From Ignavibacterium sp. (GTDB lineage: Bacteria > Bacteroidota > Ignavibacteria > Ignavibacteriales > Ignavibacteriaceae): a DNA stretch of 64,000 nt. The stretch spans positions 434,001 to 498,000 of the forward strand of contig JAVSMP010000001.1 in assembly GCA_032027145.1 (NCBI GenBank). Direction: 5' to 3'. The notes under the pieces were generated by a model that did not search any database, had not been told where the DNA came from, and worked only from the letters and a program-made list of their open reading frames with translations. Both the position numbers and the translations under genes were made by a program. Positions 10,516 to 19,172 of the stretch are shown piece after piece (positions within the stretch are counted from its first letter, which is position 1; every line of letters begins with the position of its first letter).

Positions 10516-10938
10516 TTACTGCGTTAGCAGATAATCAGCAATCTTTCCCAAATCTTTTACATCTTTATTATTATACGGAGGCATTATTGTGCCGGGATAT
10601 TTCTCCTGGTAATCTTTAAATCTATCCGAATCCATATAAGAGTTCGGATTTCGTAAATAGTTGATAAGATTATCTCTGCTGCTCCAGTATTGTTTGATAT
10701 CTTTAAGGGATGGTCCTGACTTAGAACCTGCTAAATCATTGCCATGGCAGGTAATACATCCGAAAGACTGGAATAATCTTTCCCCGGATATTTCGGCTGT
10801 GTTTTGTTCACTTAAGTTTTGATTATTCAGATTAGAAAAGTCCATAGAGGATTCTTCCTTTGATGTCATTCTACCTAACAGAAGGAGAATAATAAATAAA
10901 AATAAGAGAGCCGATACCCATATTTGAGGTTTAGTCAT
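10516..10938 (-). CDS. Membrane-anchored single-heme cytochrome c
   Basis: A 140-residue protein with one N-terminal transmembrane anchor (about residues 7-22), a hydrophilic linker rich in Asn and Ser, and a cytochrome c domain from about 50. One CxxCH heme-binding motif is seen (CITCH, 61-65), and M119 in TIMPP is the likely distal ligand. The fold resembles small class I cytochromes used as periplasmic electron carriers or as attached cytochrome domains of respiratory complexes. The gap to the SIMPL gene on the same strand is 41 bases, so the two may share a transcript. The electron partner is unknown; no oxidase gene is nearby. Confidence 0.9.
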   Translation of the reverse strand: MTKPQIWVSALLFLFIILLLLGRMTSKEESSMDFSNLNNQNLSEQNTAEISGERLFQSFGCITCHGNDLAGSKSGPSLKDIKQYWSSRDNLINYLRNPNSYMDSDRFKDYQEKYPGTIMPPYNNKDVKDLGKIADYLLTQ

Positions 10939-10979
10939 ATTTCAATTAATAGATTATTTTCAGAAAATTATTTTTGAAC

Positions 10980-11711
10980 TTATTCAATCTCGAAGGAAGC
11001 ATTTACAACACCGACAATTTCTTTCTCAATCGAACTTAAATCATTAATACCGTAATCAGAGATTGCATTTGAAAATTTTGGTGTAATTTGAAGCACTCCC
11101 ATTCGGGCATTTCTCATTGGACCCAGCGTCCGGTTTGTAGCTTCAGCAATTTTTTGAGCTCTGATCATAGCATCTTTTGCCGCTTCAGCTTGTATTTCAA
11201 TTTTCAAATCAGCCATTTTTGTATAATGGTACTCCGGCTGCTCAACCTGAAAACTTACTCCCCTTTCAATTAAAGAGGTAATATCCAATGAAATCTCTTT
11301 TATTTTGTTAACATCTGATGATTGAATTTCTATTCGCTGGCTATATACATATCCTATTATTCTTCCGGTTTGATAACCTTGTTCACTCATTTCATAAACA
11401 GGATAATTATTGATTGTAAAAAATTCAATCTTATCTTTCGGAAATCCCTTTTGTTCTAAATAGGAAATTAAAATCGGCTTTTGTCTGTTCAATTCAGAAT
11501 AAGCCCTGTCTGAAGTTGAAGACTGAACTGAAATTGAACCGCGTAAAAAGCCAAGGTCTGAGACAATCTCTTTTTTAGCAGAACCAGTAACATTTATTGT
11601 TTGATTCGCACTTTGATTTGACTTCCAGGCGCTTGTAAAAACAAAGACACCTATTATAAAACTAATTCCAATTACTATTGCCGGAATAAATAGATCACTC
11701 TTCTTTTCCAT
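10980..11711 (-). CDS. SIMPL (DUF541) domain protein with N-terminal membrane anchor
   Basis: A 243-residue protein (from the start chosen here) with a transmembrane segment at about residues 7-27, then a SIMPL/DUF541 domain, seen in NVTGSAKKEI and in the repeating beta-alpha pattern to the end. The E. coli relative YggE has been linked to oxidative stress and forms channel-like rings, but the family's biochemical role is not settled. The start at 11711 (MEKKSD) is preferred over the extended ATG at 11759 because it puts the anchor at the extreme N-terminus as is usual; neither has a strong ribosome binding site. It lies upstream of the cytochrome c gene and diverges from the YyaL-like gene. 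Confidence 0.85.
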   Translation of the reverse strand: MEKKSDLFIPAIVIGISFIIGVFVFTSAWKSNQSANQTINVTGSAKKEIVSDLGFLRGSISVQSSTSDRAYSELNRQKPILISYLEQKGFPKDKIEFFTINNYPVYEMSEQGYQTGRIIGYVYSQRIEIQSSDVNKIKEISLDITSLIERGVSFQVEQPEYHYTKMADLKIEIQAEAAKDAMIRAQKIAEATNRTLGPMRNARMGVLQITPKFSNAISDYGINDLSSIEKEIVGVVNASFEIE

Positions 11712-11856
11712 ATTATTAACTACTTTACTCTTTAAATCAATTAAATTGTGTGGCAACATATTAAAAAACAGTTATTTTAACAACACAATTCAAATCAGTT
11801 AAGAGTCCGGACACTAGAAGAATTATAAGATATTGCAATCAAAAGAAATTGATATT

Positions 11857-13932
11857 ATGAAAAAACCAAATAGACTTGTCAATGAAAAAAATCCTTATCT
11901 GCTTCAGCATGCTTACAATCCGGTTGATTGGTATCCCTGGTGCGATGAGGCGTTTGAAAGAGCCAAAATTGAAAACAAACCTGTATTCCTTTCGATTGGC
12001 TATTCAACATGCCATTGGTGCCATGTAATGGAAAAAGAATCATTTGAAGATGACCAAGTTGCTAAGCTTATGAATGATTCTTTTATTTCAATTAAAGTTG
12101 ATAGAGAAGAAAGACCGGACATTGACGGAATATATATGTCTGTTTGTCAAATGATTACCGGCAGCGGCGGCTGGCCCTTAACAGTTGTGATGACTCCGGA
12201 TAAAAAACCATTTTTTGTCGGAACATATTTTCCAAAACATCAAAGATTTAATAGAATCGGTATGATGGAACTTATCCCCAAAATAAAAGACATCTGGACA
12301 ACCAGAAAAGATGAAGTACTTAAATCTGCTGAAGAAATTTCTTTTTCAATTAACAATCAGGACACTATCCAAGGATCTGTGAGCATTAATGAAGCTATTC
12401 TTGATAAAGCGTATCAGGAACTTAGCGAAAATTTTGATGATGAATCTGGAGGATTTAATACTGCACCCAAATTTCCATCTCCACATAATTTGATGTTTCT
12501 TTTAAGATACTGGAAAAAGTCTGGTCATAGCAGGGCTCTTGAAATGGTTGAACTAACTCTAACACAAATGAGACTTGGCGGCATATACGATCATATTGGA
12601 TTTGGCTTTGCACGATACTCAACCGATAGTAACTGGATAGTACCGCACTTTGAAAAAATGTTATACGATCAGGCAATGCTGGTAATGGCTTATACTGAAA
12701 CTTTTCTTGCAACAAAAAATCAATTTTATAAAGCAACTGCTGAAGAAATCCTGGAATATGTTCTAAGAGATATGACCAATAAAGAGGGCGGATTTTTTTC
12801 AGCTGAAGATGCTGACAGCGAAGGCGAAGAAGGTAAATTTTATTTATGGAATACTGATGAAATCAGAAACATATTAAGTAAAGATGAATCAGATTTAGTG
12901 CTAAAAGTTTTTAACATTAAGGAAAATGGAAATTGGATTGATGAATCAAAGGGAATAACAAACACAACAAACATTTTCCATCTTAAAAAACCAATTAAGG
13001 AAATCTCAGATGAGATGAATCTTGATCTGGATGATTTCTCAGAAAGATGGGACGTAATTCGCAGAAAACTTTTTAATTACAGAGAAAAAAGAATTCATCC
13101 TCACAAAGACGATAAGATTTTAACCGACTGGAATAGTCTGATGATATCAGCTTTGTCAAAAGCATACCAGGCATTTAACAACGGAGTGTATCTTGATACT
13201 GCCGAAAAATCATTTGCTTTTATAGAAAACTATCTAATAAAAAAAGATGGTAAACTTCTTCATAGATACAAGGATGGAGAATCAGCGGTCGAGGCTTTTA
13301 TTGATGATTATGTTTTTCTGATAAATGCACTTCTGGATTTATTTGAATCAACTTTTAACTACAGATACTTGGAAAAAGCAATAGAGCTTCAATCAATTAT
13401 TGATAAAGAATTTTGGGATGATATGGGCGGTTATTATTTTACATCTGCTCAAAATGAAAAACTTATTGCAAGACAAAAAGTTGTTTATGATGGTGCAGTT
13501 CCTTCAGGTAATTCTATAGCTCTGCTAAATTTGATAAGACTTTTTAAAATTACTGCTGATTTAACTTATCAAACTAAAATTGATGCAACAATAAAGTTTT
13601 TTTCAGGACAGATTTATAGAATTCCTTCAGCTTTTAGTATGTTTTTATGTGGATTAGATTTCTTGTATAGTGATTCAACAGAAATCATCATAGTTTCTAA
13701 AAGCAAAGATGATATTGACAGTAAAGCATTAGCTCTAATTAGAAATACTTTTAGTCCGAACAAGATTATTATATTGAAACTTACTCAGAAAGAAGAAAAT
13801 TTTAATATATTTTTACCCTACACCGAAGGAATGAAATTACTGGACGGTAAAACCACATTTTATGTTTGCAGTAATTATTCCTGTAAACAACCGGTAAATG
13901 AGTTGAGCGAGCTGGAAAAACTAATAACCTAA
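11857..13932 (+). CDS. Thioredoxin-fold DUF255 protein (YyaL/SSP411 family)
   Basis: A 691-residue cytoplasmic protein of the YyaL/Spata20 family. The N-terminal thioredoxin-like domain (DUF255) opens with the family hallmark NPYLLQHA and NPVDWYPW and carries CHWCHVME, a CxxC redox-type motif. The rest is an alpha/alpha six-barrel like that of N-acylglucosamine epimerases and family GH76/88 enzymes, seen in [13 protein letters not shown] and [13 protein letters not shown]. The family is widespread but its substrate is not established. The ATG at 11857 matches the usual N-terminus; a TTG at 11833 would add eight residues. It precedes the sigma-FecR fusion gene by 83 bases on the same strand. 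Confidence 0.93.
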   Translation: MKKPNRLVNEKNPYLLQHAYNPVDWYPWCDEAFERAKIENKPVFLSIGYSTCHWCHVMEKESFEDDQVAKLMNDSFISIKVDREERPDIDGIYMSVCQMITGSGGWPLTVVMTPDKKPFFVGTYFPKHQRFNRIGMMELIPKIKDIWTTRKDEVLKSAEEISFSINNQDTIQGSVSINEAILDKAYQELSENFDDESGGFNTAPKFPSPHNLMFLLRYWKKSGHSRALEMVELTLTQMRLGGIYDHIGFGFARYSTDSNWIVPHFEKMLYDQAMLVMAYTETFLATKNQFYKATAEEILEYVLRDMTNKEGGFFSAEDADSEGEEGKFYLWNTDEIRNILSKDESDLVLKVFNIKENGNWIDESKGITNTTNIFHLKKPIKEISDEMNLDLDDFSERWDVIRRKLFNYREKRIHPHKDDKILTDWNSLMISALSKAYQAFNNGVYLDTAEKSFAFIENYLIKKDGKLLHRYKDGESAVEAFIDDYVFLINALLDLFESTFNYRYLEKAIELQSIIDKEFWDDMGGYYFTSAQNEKLIARQKVVYDGAVPSGNSIALLNLIRLFKITADLTYQTKIDATIKFFSGQIYRIPSAFSMFLCGLDFLYSDSTEIIIVSKSKDDIDSKALALIRNTFSPNKIIILKLTQKEENFNIFLPYTEGMKLLDGKTTFYVCSNYSCKQPVNELSELEKLIT

Positions 13933-14015
13933 AAACTTATTCATATTGAAATATAGATATTTAATATTTGTTGAAGTAATTTTGCAAAACGGTCTAGAAT
14001 ATAATCGGAGAAATC

Positions 14016-15578
14016 GTGAGTTCAGATAATAAATTCGTAAGGTCATTAATTGAAAGTGCCAAGCTTGGGAACAATGCAGCTATTGAACAGCTTTTTCAGA
14101 TGAATCTTGCCAAAATATATGCCTTTGCACTTAGATTAACCGCTAATAAATCATTAGCCGAAACAATTACCAAAGACACTTTTATTGAAGCCTGGAAAAA
14201 AATCAATCTCGTTCGATCTGATGCCTCTCTGCTTAAATGGTTAAATTCAATCACTGTTTACAAAACAATTGAAGCATTTAGAAGTAAGAAATCAAAAAAC
14301 AAAACAGACCATCAGGATCTTAAAGAACTTGAATCAAAATGTGAGCTGGATAAATATCTAATTACACTTCCTGATCAGGAAAGAATGACCTTTGTTCTCA
14401 ATAAGGTTGAAGGATATACTCTTGAGGAAATTTCGGATATGATGGGAACAAAAAAAGATCAGGTTCAAGCTCAGTTAAATATTGCAATTGACAAGCTTAC
14501 AGAAAACATCCCTTCAATAAAAGATGAAAATATACTTATTGAAAAACTTGCACAATTGCAGCCTGAAATCCAACCATCAGCAGAGGTAAGAGATGGTATA
14601 TTTTCTTATATAATGGATGAAAAGATTCGTGAGAAAAGGGAGTTGGAAAAAATTGCTTCTGCATTAGCTGAAAAAGAAAAAAGAGAAAATCAGATAGATG
14701 AGTCTGAAGAAACCAATGAATTTGTTCCGGAACCAGTTGTTGTAAAACCTAAAAAAGATTTTAGTATTAATTTTGCTGTTATAAAAAAAATTCTGTATGG
14801 CATTATTGCTGTATTTGTATTAATAGTAGCCTATATGTTTATTACTGCACCGTCCGGGGGATGGCAAATTATATCAATGACAGGACAGCCAAAATTAAAT
14901 AATAATGATATGAGTAAGAATGATGATTGGTCAGCTGATGATGTTATTCAGACTGATGAGAATTCATCAATTACTTTTGCAATCCCAAAAATAGGGAGAT
15001 TACTTATAGATCCTTTAACCAATATAAGCAGAACAAAAAATGATCAGCTAAAACTTGAAACAGGACAGATTAAAAAGTTTGAAGGGGATGCTACTGATGT
15101 TTTAACAGTTATTACTCCTTTAGCAAAATTTACGGAGTTGTATAAAGGCAGTGCGTTCAGATTAAGTGTTGCTGCCGACGAAGTGAGTAAATTGATTGTT
15201 GAGAGCGGATGGATAGTGGTAAGTGTTAAAGAGTTTGATTCTTATGTACCGAAAAATTTTGGCTGTTTGGTGATGAGGGGAAAGTACGCAATGCCATATC
15301 CATTGGATACAGCACCTCAACTGATAAGCTTACTTGAAAACTTTTCAGGAGTTACTGACCCTACAATTGGAACTGTATTATCTCTGGCAACTAAAAAAGA
15401 ATCACTGACTCTATGGCATCTTCTTCAGTTAGTAAGCAGCGAAAACAGATTTCTTGTTTTTGATAAATTAAACGAATTAATTCCTGCTCCAAATGGTGTA
15501 ACCAAGGCAGGAATCCAAGGGTTAAATAAGGATATGCTTTTAAATTGGCGTCAGGAAATTGAACTGAAAATGGATTGA
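14016..15578 (+). CDS. ECF-type sigma factor fused to a membrane-anchored FecR-like domain
   Basis: A 520-residue protein that joins two functions usually split between two genes. Residues 10-90 look like sigma-70 region 2 (TKDTFIEAWKKI; weakly conserved), and 110-165 look like region 4 (LPDQERMTFVL, then GYTLEEISDMMG as the helix-turn-helix). A charged linker (165-255, with EKREKRE-type repeats) leads to one transmembrane helix at about 257-277. The outer part, 285-410, resembles a FecR domain (TGQPKLN, DDVIQTDENSSITF), and the tail to 520 has no match I know. The start is GTG with GGAG upstream. Inference: a self-contained membrane-tethered regulator that might be freed by proteolysis. Region 2 may be too degenerate to bind a promoter. 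Confidence 0.82.
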   Translation: MSSDNKFVRSLIESAKLGNNAAIEQLFQMNLAKIYAFALRLTANKSLAETITKDTFIEAWKKINLVRSDASLLKWLNSITVYKTIEAFRSKKSKNKTDHQDLKELESKCELDKYLITLPDQERMTFVLNKVEGYTLEEISDMMGTKKDQVQAQLNIAIDKLTENIPSIKDENILIEKLAQLQPEIQPSAEVRDGIFSYIMDEKIREKRELEKIASALAEKEKRENQIDESEETNEFVPEPVVVKPKKDFSINFAVIKKILYGIIAVFVLIVAYMFITAPSGGWQIISMTGQPKLNNNDMSKNDDWSADDVIQTDENSSITFAIPKIGRLLIDPLTNISRTKNDQLKLETGQIKKFEGDATDVLTVITPLAKFTELYKGSAFRLSVAADEVSKLIVESGWIVVSVKEFDSYVPKNFGCLVMRGKYAMPYPLDTAPQLISLLENFSGVTDPTIGTVLSLATKKESLTLWHLLQLVSSENRFLVFDKLNELIPAPNGVTKAGIQGLNKDMLLNWRQEIELKMD

Positions 15579-15585
15579 ACCGAGA

Positions 15586-15608
15586 AAATCTTGCTGTAAG
15601 CAAGATTT
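15586..15608 (+). terminator. Hairpin after the sigma-FecR gene
   Basis: AAATCTTGCT (15586-15595) pairs perfectly with AGCAAGATTT (15599-15608) across a 3-base loop, eight bases after the stop codon. The following T-tract is poor, so the terminator may be weak. Confidence 0.6.
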
Positions 15609-15763
15609 CTGTTTCAAAAGTAATACTTGGGGATATAGAAAATAAAAAGCAGCACGAATTAAACAAATTACTTAGTCTTCTAATCCATTGCATTCTTTAC
15701 GAAGAATGTTTTTAGCATGGTTAATGCAAAGATTGCTAAGAGTTTTCGATTATCTCAATAACA

Positions 15764-17179
15764 TCATCTTTTGGGTTTATAATAGTGTGCGCTTTGTCCA
15801 AAGAAAACTTCTGCTGCATCCATTATTGTTTCTGATAAAGTTGGATGTGGATGAATTGTCAATTTCAAATCGGTAACATTCGCACCCATTTCGATCGCAA
15901 GAACTCCCTCGGAAATCAACTCACCCGCACCGGGTCCGCAAAGTCCCATTCCTAATATTCTCTGTGTATCAGGATCAACGATCAACTTTGTAACACCATC
16001 ATTTCTATCCAACGTTACTGCTCGCCCGCTTGCAGCCCAGGGAAATTTTGCGACTTCGTATTTTATTCCTTCTTTTCTTGCATGCTCTTCCGTTAATCCT
16101 GCCCAGGCGATTTCCGGATCAGTAAAAACAACGGCAGGAATAGCAAGCGGTTCAAAATATGATTTGTGTCCTGCAATCACTTCAACAGCAACTCTTCCTT
16201 CGTGTGATGCCTTATGTGCAAGCATCGGTTCACCAGCTATATCTCCGATTGCAAAAATGTTAGGATCGGTTGTTCTTAATTGTTTATCAACTTTTATCCA
16301 GCCGCGATCAGTTAAACTTACCTTAGTATTTTCTAAACCAAGTCCTCGCGCTTCCGGTTTCCTTCCAATTGACATCAAAACATAATCGTAAATTTTGTCA
16401 GAAATATTTCCTTTATCATCCTGTATCTTAACACTTATTCCATCTTTGACTTCATTCATTTCAAGAACTTTACTGTTTAACATTACTTCTGCAAAAGATT
16501 TTTTAATCCGCATTGAAAGATAATTTACAAGATCACGATCTGCACCCGGCAATAATCCGGGCATCATCTCAACAACAGACACTTTAGTTCCAAGTGCCTG
16601 ATAAACAGAGCCAAGTTCAAGCCCGATATATCCTCCGCCAATTACTAATAGTGATTTTGGAATCCCAGGCAAATCAAGTGCAGAGGTTGAGTTAAGTAAT
16701 CTTTTTGATTGAATATTTAATGAGGGGATTGAAGTAATAACAGAACCTGTTGCAACAATAGCTTTATCAAATGATTGTTCAATTGTTTGCCCATCAACTT
16801 TTTCGATCTTTAAAGCTGATGAGCTAATAAAGCTTGCTCTGCCTTGTATGAAGTTTATTTTTCTTTGTTTTGATATCTGTCCAAGCCCGCCAGTAAGTTT
16901 GTTTACAACATTATCTTTAAAATCTCTTAATTTGTTTATATTAATTTGCGGCTTGCCGAATTCTATTCCCCAGTTTTTAGCATCTTCAGCTTCGTGAATA
17001 AGCTTAGCAACGTGAAGCAATGCTTTAGAAGGAATACATCCGCGATAAAGACAAACACCTCCTGGATTTTTTTCAAGATCAACAAGAGTAACATCCATAC
17101 CAAGATCAGCGGCAAGAAAAGCAGCAACATATCCGCCGGGTCCACCGCCTATAACTGTTAATTTTATCTTTTCACTCAT
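15764..17179 (-). CDS. lpdA: Dihydrolipoyl dehydrogenase (E3)
   Basis: A 471-residue flavoprotein that re-oxidises the dihydrolipoyl arms of E2 and passes electrons to NAD+. An FAD-binding GGGPGG motif lies at residues 11-16. The redox disulfide is in CLYRGCIPSK (C43 and C48), slightly unlike the more usual CLNxGCIPSK. An NAD-binding GGGYIGLELG is in the middle. The C-terminal HPHPTLSE carries the catalytic His-Glu pair contributed across the dimer. It is the last gene of the aceE-aceF-lpdA set, 67 bases after aceF, with AAAGGAT just upstream of the start. It probably serves this pyruvate dehydrogenase complex and may also serve other 2-oxoacid dehydrogenases. Confidence 0.97.
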   Translation of the reverse strand: MSEKIKLTVIGGGPGGYVAAFLAADLGMDVTLVDLEKNPGGVCLYRGCIPSKALLHVAKLIHEAEDAKNWGIEFGKPQININKLRDFKDNVVNKLTGGLGQISKQRKINFIQGRASFISSSALKIEKVDGQTIEQSFDKAIVATGSVITSIPSLNIQSKRLLNSTSALDLPGIPKSLLVIGGGYIGLELGSVYQALGTKVSVVEMMPGLLPGADRDLVNYLSMRIKKSFAEVMLNSKVLEMNEVKDGISVKIQDDKGNISDKIYDYVLMSIGRKPEARGLGLENTKVSLTDRGWIKVDKQLRTTDPNIFAIGDIAGEPMLAHKASHEGRVAVEVIAGHKSYFEPLAIPAVVFTDPEIAWAGLTEEHARKEGIKYEVAKFPWAASGRAVTLDRNDGVTKLIVDPDTQRILGMGLCGPGAGELISEGVLAIEMGANVTDLKLTIHPHPTLSETIMDAAEVFFGQSAHYYKPKR

Positions 17180-17246
17180 TTTATATCCTTTAAAAATCAG
17201 GTGCAGTTATTAATCTGCAAAATCGGTTTATTCTGTTTCCGGTTAA

Positions 17247-18908
17247 CTATAATAATCTAAGCGGCTGTTCTAACGCCTCAACCACAAATCTTAAAAATCT
17301 AATTGCGTCAGCACCATCAATAATTCTATGATCATAAGATAAAGACAATGGAAGCATCAGCCTTGGTTCAAAAACCCCATATCCATTCCAAACCGGTTCA
17401 AAAGCTCCGCGCGATACTCCGAGAATAGCAACCTCCGGAGAATTAACAACCGGAGTAAAATATGTTCCGCCAATTCCACCAAGATTTGAAATTGAGAAAC
17501 ATCCGCCTTGTAAATCGTCCAATCCGATTTTTTTACTTCGTGCTTTTTCTGCTAATAAATTAAGCTCAGCAGAAATTTCGGATAAAGATTTTTTATCTGC
17601 ATTTTTAATAACCGGAACAATTAATCCAAACTCTGTATCAACTGCGATACCGATATTAAAATAATTCTTGTAGATAATTTCCTTCTTTTCCATATCTATA
17701 CTGGAATTTACCTGTGGAAATTTCTTAAGCGCCTCTACAATTATTCTTACAAGAATAGCGGTAACAGTAAGTTTGGTTTTAGAATTCTGATTTAATTCTT
17801 TTCTTGATTTTTCAAGAAGAGTGATATCAGCTTTATCGAATTGAGTAACGTGTGGAATTGTTGCCCACGCATAACTAAGATGCTCGGCTGTTTTCTTCCG
17901 GATGTTTGTCATCTGAACTTTTTTAATTTCGCCAAACCGTGAAAAATCAGGCAATGTTTCAGCTTGGATATTTAATCCAAAACTGCCGCCTTGTGAATAT
18001 GATTCGTGTAGTTTTTTTGAAAAAGCTTTGACATCATCCATTGAGATCCTGCCGCCAGAACCAGTACCTGGAACTTTATTTATATCAACACCAATTTCAC
18101 GGGCTATTCTTCTTACTGATGGAGCTGCAGGAGCAGCACCTTTTAAAATTGGTGGTTGTTTATCAGGTGCTTCCATAGCTTGAGTTAATGGGCGTTCACC
18201 TGTTTTCACTTCTGATTTAACTTGCTTGTTCTCTTCTTTTGATAATTGTTCTTTCTCTGTTTTATCTTTATCAACCGATTTGGTTTCTGTTATAGTTAAG
18301 CCAGCTGTCTCAACTCTAATCATTACAGCACCGACTTTTGCTTTTTCGCCGGTTTTGATTAATACTTCAACAACCTTTCCTGCAAGGGTTGAGGGGACTT
18401 CAATCGTTGCTTTTTCGGTTTCGATTTCAAGCAGTGCCTGATCTTTTTCAATTACATCACCAACTTTAACAAGCACATCTATTACATCTGCCGATTCAAT
18501 ATTCTCGCCAAGTTCAGGCAAACGGAATTCTCTTATTTCTTTTTTCCCTGATTGTCCGGTTTCAACTGAGGGCTTTTGTATATTTTGTGATGTTGGCTTT
18601 GTTTCGGAGGCTTTTATTTCAGGCTTACTTTCGCTTGCGCTTTTCTTTGTATTACTCTCAGCAGTTTTACCAATTTCTTCAACAACTAAAATTACTGCAC
18701 CAACCTTTACTTTATCGCCGGTTTTAACATTGAGTTTTGTTATCTTACCTTCAACTGTTGAGGGAACTTCAATTGTTGCTTTCTCAGTTTCAATCTCAAG
18801 CACTGCCTGATTTTTTGCAATTGTATCCCCTTCTTTTACAAGAACATCTACAACCTCAGCAGATTCGATGTTCTCGCCAAGTTCAGGTAGTATAAATTCT
18901 TTTGTCAT
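17247..18908 (-). CDS. aceF: Pyruvate dehydrogenase complex E2, dihydrolipoyllysine acetyltransferase
   Basis: A 553-residue E2 core protein that moves the acetyl group from E1 to coenzyme A. It has two N-terminal lipoyl domains, each with the lipoylation motif ETEKATIEVPS (lysines 43 and 167), separated by Lys/Ser/Glu-rich flexible linkers. A peripheral subunit-binding domain (about 258-295, APSVRRIAREIGVDI) and the C-terminal catalytic acyltransferase domain follow, the latter ending with SYDHRIIDGA, where the His and Asp are the active-site pair. It lies between aceE (264 bases upstream) and lpdA (67 bases downstream). AGGA stands ahead of the ATG. Confidence 0.97.
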   Translation of the reverse strand: MTKEFILPELGENIESAEVVDVLVKEGDTIAKNQAVLEIETEKATIEVPSTVEGKITKLNVKTGDKVKVGAVILVVEEIGKTAESNTKKSASESKPEIKASETKPTSQNIQKPSVETGQSGKKEIREFRLPELGENIESADVIDVLVKVGDVIEKDQALLEIETEKATIEVPSTLAGKVVEVLIKTGEKAKVGAVMIRVETAGLTITETKSVDKDKTEKEQLSKEENKQVKSEVKTGERPLTQAMEAPDKQPPILKGAAPAAPSVRRIAREIGVDINKVPGTGSGGRISMDDVKAFSKKLHESYSQGGSFGLNIQAETLPDFSRFGEIKKVQMTNIRKKTAEHLSYAWATIPHVTQFDKADITLLEKSRKELNQNSKTKLTVTAILVRIIVEALKKFPQVNSSIDMEKKEIIYKNYFNIGIAVDTEFGLIVPVIKNADKKSLSEISAELNLLAEKARSKKIGLDDLQGGCFSISNLGGIGGTYFTPVVNSPEVAILGVSRGAFEPVWNGYGVFEPRLMLPLSLSYDHRIIDGADAIRFLRFVVEALEQPLRLL

Positions 18909-19172
18909 CTTAATATCCTGATTATTGTCTGCTGTTTCTGACTAGTGACTCTTACAGAGATAATCTATAAGAATCCACTCAGATCAACAGAGTTATAAAA
19001 TTTATCTATTAATATTTTCTTTAAATCTTACTCATCAAAGTAAGTCAATAAACTAATCTGCTCGTAAACATTAATTGTTAAGCTAATAATTACGTCAGTT
19101 AAATCTCTATTTAGCTTATATGCGTTTCTTGATACTCTCTAATCAAATCTCAATATATCTGGTTTACTTAAA

